A program made the position numbers and the translations under genes. The notes beneath the pieces were generated by a model that ran no database searches, was not told where the DNA came from, and saw only the letters and a list, made by a program, of their open reading frames with translations. From the NCBI GenBank assembly GCA_963828855.1, contig CAWHGB010000002.1, forward strand, positions 248,001 through 312,000: a stretch of DNA of 64,000 nucleotides. The letters are read 5' to 3'. Each line of letters opens with the position of its first letter. Positions within the stretch are counted from its first letter, which is position 1. This DNA comes from CAVVEQ01 sp963828855 (GTDB lineage Bacteria; Chloroflexota; Anaerolineae; Anaerolineales; Anaerolineaceae). This document shows positions 58,517 through 64,000 of the stretch, one piece after another.

Positions 58517-59842
58517 ATGCATCTTGAATCTGATAAACCAGCCGACTCAAAAAATAATCATATGCGATTGAAGCAATTTATCCCGGTCATATTGTTTATA
58601 ATCCTTGCTTCCTCTTTTTTCTTTTGGAATATTGCCGAAGTCCCCTTCCACCCCGATGAGGCCACTCAGATCTATACCAGCTCGGATGTGGATCATTTTA
58701 TTCAAGCGCCACTTTCCCTTTCCTGGAAAACGCAAACACCACTCGATGACCTGATGATATATCGTTTGTTGGATGCTCCCTTTGCCCGGACATGGATCGG
58801 GATTTTCAGATTTCTCAACAACGTACCTGAGCTGCAAACTGATTGGGATTGGACCACCGGATGGATCACGAATATGAAGGAAGGGGCTTTTCCATCCCAG
58901 GAACAGTTGGTTGTAGGTAGATTAGCTTCGGCTGTTTTTTTCCCATTTGATTTATTGTTACTCTATTTGATCGGTCGCAAATTACGTGGAAACCTGTTAG
59001 GCTGGCTCATGATGATTTTGTTTTGCTTGAATGCGCTTGTTCTTCTTCATACGCGAAGAGCCATGTCAGAAGGACCATTGCTCTTCTTTATCATTTTTGC
59101 ACTTTGGACTTTCCTGCAAAATCCTCGCCTCCTTTTCCTGTCCTCAATTCCGGTGGCTTTTGCTTTCAATTCGAAATACTCAGCCCTACCCTTATTCATA
59201 ATTGGGTTGTTTGCCTTGATTTATCGGAATTGGAAACCCATCCCGTTCCGCAGGAGATTGTTTTTACAGATACCTGCGTTTTGTGCGCTATTCCTAATCA
59301 TCACATTCTTATTAAATCCGTTTCTATGGCAAGATCCCTGGCACGCGATTATCGCTGCCATAATTGCCCGGAAATCGTTGCTCGCACGCCAGATTACAGA
59401 TTTAGGAACCGTCAGCCAGGGATGGATCTCGGATTCGATCGGTGAAAGGTTTGGAAGCCTTATCGCGAACCTTTATCTCGCCCCGCCCGCCTTCTATGAT
59501 GTTGGTAATTATATTCGTGAGACTCAACAAGCCGTGATAAAGTATGAATCGTTTTTTTATCTCAACCTATTTCGCGGATTGGTTTGGGGAAGCCTGGTGT
59601 TGATCCTGTCAGTTTTGGGGTTTATCTTTGGTTTCTTGAGGTCTCTGAAAACTGATTTGCTTCAAAGGTCATATCTTATAATTTTTCTAGTCGGAACCGT
59701 TCTTCAATTTTTCTTCCTTGCTTGGGTTTTTTCGATTCCGTTTCAACGATACGTCGTTCCACTGATTCCATTTTCCACTCTTTGGATCGCATATTCGATG
59801 AATGAGTTATTCGACCGTGTTAAAAACCACCAGGCTGCCTGA
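58517..59842 (+). CDS. GT-C type membrane glycosyltransferase-like protein 5
   Basis: About 441 residues, 9-10 membrane segments. First-loop motif VPFHPDEATQIYTSSD with the catalytic-type acidic pair. A TTG two codons earlier (58511) is an alternative start. A TAAAAT 7 bases before the ATG suggests another leaderless transcript. The final codons form one arm of the hairpin described below. Confidence 0.78.
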   Translation: MHLESDKPADSKNNHMRLKQFIPVILFIILASSFFFWNIAEVPFHPDEATQIYTSSDVDHFIQAPLSLSWKTQTPLDDLMIYRLLDAPFARTWIGIFRFLNNVPELQTDWDWTTGWITNMKEGAFPSQEQLVVGRLASAVFFPFDLLLLYLIGRKLRGNLLGWLMMILFCLNALVLLHTRRAMSEGPLLFFIIFALWTFLQNPRLLFLSSIPVAFAFNSKYSALPLFIIGLFALIYRNWKPIPFRRRLFLQIPAFCALFLIITFLLNPFLWQDPWHAIIAAIIARKSLLARQITDLGTVSQGWISDSIGERFGSLIANLYLAPPAFYDVGNYIRETQQAVIKYESFFYLNLFRGLVWGSLVLILSVLGFIFGFLRSLKTDLLQRSYLIIFLVGTVLQFFFLAWVFSIPFQRYVVPLIPFSTLWIAYSMNELFDRVKNHQAA

Positions 59843-59858
59843 ATGATTCGGCAGCCTG
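59831..59858. terminator. Terminator hairpin between convergent genes
   Basis: CAGGCTGCC / GGCAGCCTG, 9-bp stem with a 10-base loop. On the minus strand it is followed by GTGGTTTTTAA, so it best serves the GNAT-like gene; on the plus strand the T run is poor. Confidence 0.65.
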
Positions 59859-59879
59859 GATATTGATTCGATTAATAAT

Positions 59880-61018
59880 TTAGATTGATTTCCGGTAAAC
59901 CCGGTGATTCTTGTATTCCTTGCCACCAACTGTTTTCAGATCCTTTCTCATCTGGACCGCCGATTCCGCCACCTGGGTTAGCTCGGCGGATTCAAATTGC
60001 GACCCCTGAAGGAATTTCGCCATTTCGTTATAAAGAAGAGCGTTTGCTCCCCTCCCATGGAATTCCGGGAGTACTCCCGCACCATTCAGTGAGATGAAAG
60101 TTGTCTTCTTGAATTCGCTCAATAGGTCTATGATCCCCCACGGGCGGCTGAATCCAACTTTGCCTTTCTGCCTTTGCAGCGCTTCTGAGACATCCGGGAA
60201 GCCAAACAGGAACCCAATGATGTCATCGTTATGCATGATCACTTTGATCATTTTCGGATCCGCGATGGTTAGCAGGCTGTCCAGAAGGAACTGGATCTCC
60301 CTCTCTGTAAGAGGATAGTACTCCCAGTTGTTTACAAAGGTTTTATTGTAAGTTTGTCCGATTCGCCAGGACCAATCGCGCAATTCTTTTTTTGATTGAA
60401 AAGTCTTGACTTGAAAATATCCCCGTTCTTCTACCCTGCGGGCTACCTCCTGCACCTTTGGCAGGAAGCACAAATTGTTCACGGGTAAGGTAGCAGGATA
60501 CAAAATCTACTTCTTTTTCGAAACCTGCTTTTTCAAACAAATTCCGGTAATAGGGGAAGTTGTAATTCATCATGGTCATCATCGCCCGGTTTTCATTTCC
60601 TTCAATTTGAACCCCGTAACCATCAAGGATGCCGAATCCTTTGGGGCCGACGATCGTATCCAAGTTTGCGATCTTTGCCCCATTGAAATGCAGCAGAGAA
60701 AATAGCATCGGCAGCTTCCTGATCGTCAATTGAATCGAAATAATAAAATTGTGCTTTTTCGGGTATGATGGTAATCATTGAAAACCATATTCTCTGTTGC
60801 CACGATCCTGGAAACCACTTTCCCTTCTCGTTTTGCAACAAAAAATCGGCTGAATTAAACTCATAAAAAGGATGTTTCTTCTTATCAAACACCAGGTACA
60901 TGTCTGAATAAAATGGGGGTACCCACTGCGGAGTGCCTTGGTACAGATCATAATGAAAATCAATGAATTCTTTGACTTGTACTTTATTCGCTAGGATCGA
61001 TCTTGATGGTTTCAACAT
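59880..61018 (-). CDS. GNAT-like acyltransferase family protein, frameshifted
   Basis: About 377 residues when joined. N-terminal part: FIDFHYDLYQGTPQWVPPF and HPFYEFNSADFLLQ, seen in a family of bacterial GNAT-related proteins; middle: GPKGFGILDGYGVQIEG, PYYRNLFEKAGFEKEVDFVSCYL; C-terminal: MIKVIMHNDDIIGFLFGFPDVSEALQ and ISLNGAGVLPEFHGRGANALLYNEMAK, the acetyl-CoA-binding stretch of the GNAT fold. Frames change near 60835, 60690 and 60460. Substrate unknown. Confidence 0.68.
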
Positions 61019-61109
61019 GGCACACTCCCATAGGTTGAAATATGAAAAAAGTATACTCCGTTTTCATTCTAGGCCGCATCAAGGTAAAATTATGGCACAC
61101 GGAGGTTTA

Positions 61110-62152
61110 ATGTCAATGAGCCATCTTGAAAAAGAAATTCTACAACAACCAGGGATAATAAAGGATTTACTCTCCGCGCAGTCTACAAATATTGCCCACA
61201 TTTGTGACCAGGTCCGGTCAAGGTTTAAATATGTTGTCATCGCAGCCCGCGGCACTTCAGACAATGCAGCCAGGTATGCCCAGTATATTTTTGGAGCCCA
61301 CAACCAGCTGCAGGTTGCCCTCGCCACACCTTCGTTATTCACTTTTTATAACACTTATCCTGATCTATCCGATGCGCTGGTGATCGGCATTTCCCAGAGC
61401 GGTCGTTCTCCGGATATCATATCGGTGATCGATGCAGGGAGAAAGGCTGGCTCCATTACTTTTTCGATCACGAACGTCCCCACATCTCCTCTTGCCAGGA
61501 ACTCAGATTTCGTGATTCCGCTCGGCGCAGGACTCGAAAAATCGGTCGCCGCAACAAAGACTTATACAGCTTCCCTGGCTTCTCTGGCGTTGTTCTCCGC
61601 TTTACTGGCAGGTAATAATAGCCATCTTGAGCAATTACAACTTCTTTCCCATTGGATGGAGGAAACCATACAGTTCGCACAACAGGATTTGGATAGAGTT
61701 CAGCGGTATCGGTATATCAATCGTTGTTCGGTACTCGGCAGAGGTTTCAATTACGCCACAGCGTTTGAGATCGCGTTGAAGATCAAAGAATTAACCGGCG
61801 TCATCGCAGAATCCTACTCCACCGCCGATTTTCGGCATGGTCCCATAGCGACCGTCAGCCGGGGTTCGCCTGTCCTCGTTGTCGCTCCTTCGGGGAAATT
61901 AGAAACGGATATTTCCGGCCTGGCACACCAGCTGAAGGATATCGGCGCAGAATTGATCATCATTTCCGATTCTCGCGACCTTTTATCCTGCGCTGCAGTT
62001 AAATTTCCAGGCACCGACCGCGATCCCGGAATGGCTTACGCCAATTCCATATGTTATCCCCGGGCAGCTTTTTGCTTTGTAGCTTACCCGCGAAATGGGT
62101 TTACCTATCGATCAACCCACTGGTCTATACGAAAATCACTGAAACATATTAA
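61110..62152 (+). CDS. SIS-domain aminosugar isomerase-like protein, C-terminal indels
   Basis: About 347 residues with two SIS domains, like the isomerase half of GlmS or AgaS-type deaminases. ARGTSDNAARYAQYIFG and GISQSGRSPD are the sugar-phosphate loops, ATKTYTAS and GRGFNYATAFEIALKIKE follow. The glutaminase half is missing, so it cannot use glutamine. The ATG at 61110 has GGAGG four bases upstream. Frames change near 62040 and 62130, and the true end is probably TAA 62152 (ending KITETY). Placed before murA, it fits amino-sugar supply to the wall. Confidence 0.82.
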
Positions 62153-62179
62153 TTTGTCGCGTTGGTATGGAGGAATCGA

Positions 62180-63462
62180 ATGGAAAAATTTATAATTGAT
62201 GGTGGCAGGAAACTGGAGGGAGTTGTTACTCCTTCGGGGAATAAGAATTCCGCCCTTCCCATTCTCGCCGCCTGTCTTCTTACAGACGAAGAGATCATCC
62301 TCCACAATGTTCCAGACATCACTGACGTAGTAACCATGCAATCCCTTCTTTCCAGCCTGGGGGTAAATGTGGAACTGGTTGGAGACCATAGTTGGCGAAT
62401 TCATGCCCGGGAAGTTTGCCCAGCTGACTTGGACCCGGATCTCACCCGCAAAATCCGTGCATCGATCCTCCTGGCAGGACCAATGGTCGCAAGGTCGGGA
62501 ACACTCACCCTGCCGCCTCCGGGAGGGGATGTTATTGGTCGCCGTAGAGTGGATACCCATCTGCTTGCCCTTAAAAAACTCGGCGCGTCCATTAAGTACG
62601 ATCGTAATTTCCAATTTGAATCTAAAGGGTTTAAAAGGTGCGGATATTCTCCTGGATGAGGCCAGCGTCACCGCCACCGAAAATGCGATCATGGCCTGCA
62701 CCACAGCCAGGGGGAAATCCATAATCCGAAATGCCGCCTCGGAACCCCACATTCAGGAATTGTGTCATTTCTTGAATTCTCTTGGAGGTGAAATTCGGAA
62801 CATTGGTTCAAACACTTTGGAAATTCTAGGTGTTCCCAAATTACACGGTGGAGAATTCGCCATTGGTCCCGATTATCTCGAAGTGGTAAGTTTCATTGGC
62901 GCTGCGGTTGTAACCCACGGAACAATCCGGATTCGTAACGCCGGTTGTGGGTATCTATCAATGATCCGGCTGGTGTTTGAACGCCTGGGTGTGCACTGGA
63001 ACGAGGAAGGCGAAGATATCATCGTTCCTTCGCACCAAAAACTGAAGATCGAACCGGACCTGGGTGGAGCTATTCCCGAGATTAGTGTTATGCCCTGGCC
63101 GGCATTCCCAACCGATCTTATGAGCATCGCTATAGTTGTCGCTACCCAATCAAAGGGAACCGTCCTGTTCCACGATTGGATGTACCCGAGCCGCATGTTC
63201 TTCACCGATAAACTGGTAGGCATGGGAGCACAGATCGTGCTCTGTGATCCCCACCGCTGCATCGTCCAAGGTCCTTCCCAGTTTTATCAGCGAAAAAATG
63301 GAGAGCCCAGACATCCGCGCGGGGATGGCTTTACTATTAGCAGCCTTATCCGCTCCGGGAAAATCTGTTATTCGGAATATCGGCCAGATTGACCGTGGAT
63401 ATGAAAAAGTGGATATTAAATTAAAATCACTCGGTGCGTCGATCCAACGGGTCACCGAGTGA
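62180..63462 (+). CDS. murA: UDP-N-acetylglucosamine 1-carboxyvinyltransferase MurA, Asp-type active site, frameshifted
   Basis: Transfers enolpyruvate from PEP to UDP-GlcNAc, the first committed step of peptidoglycan synthesis. About 427 residues. K22 in GNKNSALP and the catalytic loop PPGGDVIGRRRVDTH are visible; Asp117 stands where most MurA enzymes have the Cys that fosfomycin attacks. FPTDLMS holds the conserved Asp. Frame changes near 62635 (LKGADILLDEASVTATENA follows) and near 63290-63300 (SPDIRAGMALLLAALSA follows). GGAGGA precedes the ATG. Confidence 0.9.
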
Positions 63463-63464
63463 TT
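63425..63464. terminator. Inverted repeat at the murA/trxA junction
   Basis: Perfect 12-bp arms AATCACTCGGTG / CACCGAGTGATT with a 16-base loop, overlapping the murA stop. On the minus strand it is followed by T-rich TTAATTTAATA, so it likely ends trxA transcription. Confidence 0.7.
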
Positions 63465-63477
63465 AATATCAAAATTA

Positions 63478-63822
63478 TTACTTACCTTCAGCAACTTCCA
63501 TAAAGGTGGTAACTGCCTGCCGGAGCATATTTTCCGGTAAAGCTCCCACCTGTTGGTGAACAATATTTCCGTTGGATATAAAAAGCATCGTCGGTATGCC
63601 TTGAACGCCGTATTGCTGGGCATATTTTTGGTCGTTATCCACATTAACTTTTGCCACCAATAATTTCCCTGCGTATTCGGAAGCCAACTTTTCAAGTGTC
63701 GGCGCGACCATTTTACAGGGATTGCACCAGGGAGCCCAAAAATCCACGATAACCGGGATCGGTGATTTCAGAACGGTTTTTTCAAAGGTGTCATCAGTCA
63801 CATGGATGGGTTCATTTGTCAT
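63478..63822 (-). CDS. trxA: Thioredoxin
   Basis: Protein disulfide reductase, 114 residues. Active site WCNPC (C33, C36) in VDFWAPWCNPCKMVAPTLEKLA, with Asn replacing the usual Gly; cis-Pro in GIPTMLFI. GAGGAGA lies before the ATG. It follows the response regulator gene by 23 bases. Confidence 0.94.
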   Translation of the reverse strand: MTNEPIHVTDDTFEKTVLKSPIPVIVDFWAPWCNPCKMVAPTLEKLASEYAGKLLVAKVNVDNDQKYAQQYGVQGIPTMLFISNGNIVHQQVGALPENMLRQAVTTFMEVAEGK

Positions 63823-63845
63823 TGGTTCTCCTCAACTTTTAATTC

Positions 63846-64000
63846 TTATTCATTTTTCTTGTAATCCACGAATCGGTAACCCACCCCTCGTCTCGGTAAG
63901 AATATAAACCGGGTTCGCAGGGTCTTTTTCCAGCTTTTGACGTAAATAATTCACATACAATCGCACGTAATGGGGTTCATCCTGGTATTCATAACCCCAA
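63846..64000 (-). CDS. OmpR/PhoB-type response regulator, C-terminal end only
   Basis: Only the end of the winged-helix DNA-binding domain is in the window: VWGYEYQDEPHYVRLYVNYLRQKLEKDPANPVYILTE, the recognition helix region, then RGVGYRF. The last part needs one base removed near 63893-63898 to read RGVGYRFVDYKKNE and stop at 63846; as written the frame runs to a stop near 63850. The receiver domain lies beyond base 64000. KdpE/PhoB-like. Confidence 0.8.

Noticed and set aside
62060..62110. In-frame TAG near the end of the SIS gene as a possible pyrrolysine or readthrough site
   Set aside because: The surrounding sequence needs frame changes on both sides to match the family, so base errors are the simpler cause.
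62367..62640. Alternative reading frame overlapping the first part of murA
   Set aside because: Only its part after about 62635 matches MurA; the earlier part is an out-of-frame shadow of the real coding sequence.
1..64000. CRISPR arrays, insertion sequences, rRNA genes or a replication origin
   Set aside because: No regularly spaced direct repeats, transposase genes with terminal repeats, rRNA sequence or DnaA-box cluster was seen by reading.

Overview
The window reads as a chromosomal stretch from an anaerobic, fermentative or H2-metabolising bacterium, most likely a member of the Chloroflexota (Anaerolineae-like). This assignment is an inference from gene content: an ATP-type PEP carboxykinase beside NusB and an Asp23-family protein, a group 3c-like [NiFe] hydrogenase with Hdr modules, two aldehyde:ferredoxin oxidoreductases (AORs), a phosphofructokinase with pyrophosphate-type residues, a long class II aldolase and a block of GT-C membrane glycosyltransferases. 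No rRNA, CRISPR array or insertion sequence was seen. One tRNA gene (Leu, GAG) is present.

Layout. 1-8.5 kb: a PfkB kinase cut by the window edge, a prepilin peptidase, then minus-strand pckA, a modular lipoprotein, nusB, an Asp23 protein, larA and a metallo-beta-lactamase-fold hydrolase. 8.6-9.8 kb: a lone tyrosine recombinase with its own promoter and terminator. 9.8-19.4 kb: a minus-strand redox operon (MoaD-like protein, AOR, ferredoxin, HdrA-MvhD, HdrC-ferredoxin-MvhD, hydrogenase small and large subunits, polyferredoxin). 19.6-22.1 kb: a divergent second AOR operon (ferredoxin, AOR, MoaD-like protein). 22.1-36.7 kb: typA, a patatin, glpK, ribosomal L25, a CoA-type Nudix hydrolase, tRNA methyltransferase, S9 peptidase, mnmA, a NifS-type desulfurase, phosphohexomutase, tatD, polyprenyl synthase. 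36.7-46.3 kb: tRNA-Leu, plsX, a NERD-like protein, rluB, scpB, a G5/TolB-type lipoprotein, a UDP-sugar epimerase/decarboxylase, GtrA, a ChlI-like ATPase, a URO-D-like protein, rsmD, Nudix. 46.4-50.1 kb: aldolase, PPi-type phosphofructokinase, histidine kinase. 50.2-59.8 kb: six GT-C type membrane proteins around an omega-amidase-like gene. 59.9-64 kb: a GNAT-like gene, a SIS-domain gene, murA, trxA and the end of an OmpR-type response regulator.

The most interesting item is the redox operon. Its HdrA-like gene is interrupted by a single in-frame TGA exactly where the family has a conserved Cys (CSI-TGA-ILAPK), and a small hairpin with a GGC loop starts 17 bases after it, as expected for a bacterial SECIS element. 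This is a candidate selenocysteine HdrA. The operon has no HdrB, carries two MvhD domains fused to other subunits, and pairs an AOR with a hydrogenase. It resembles a cross between the methanogen MvhADG-HdrABC complex and the Bam-type benzoyl-CoA reductase complex.

Caution: many genes, above all between about 35.7 and 45.3 kb, are broken by one-base insertions or deletions while the family sequence continues in another frame. The 46.4-59.8 kb part has none. This uneven pattern looks like local assembly error, not real gene decay, so I annotated such genes over their whole inferred span and state where frames change.
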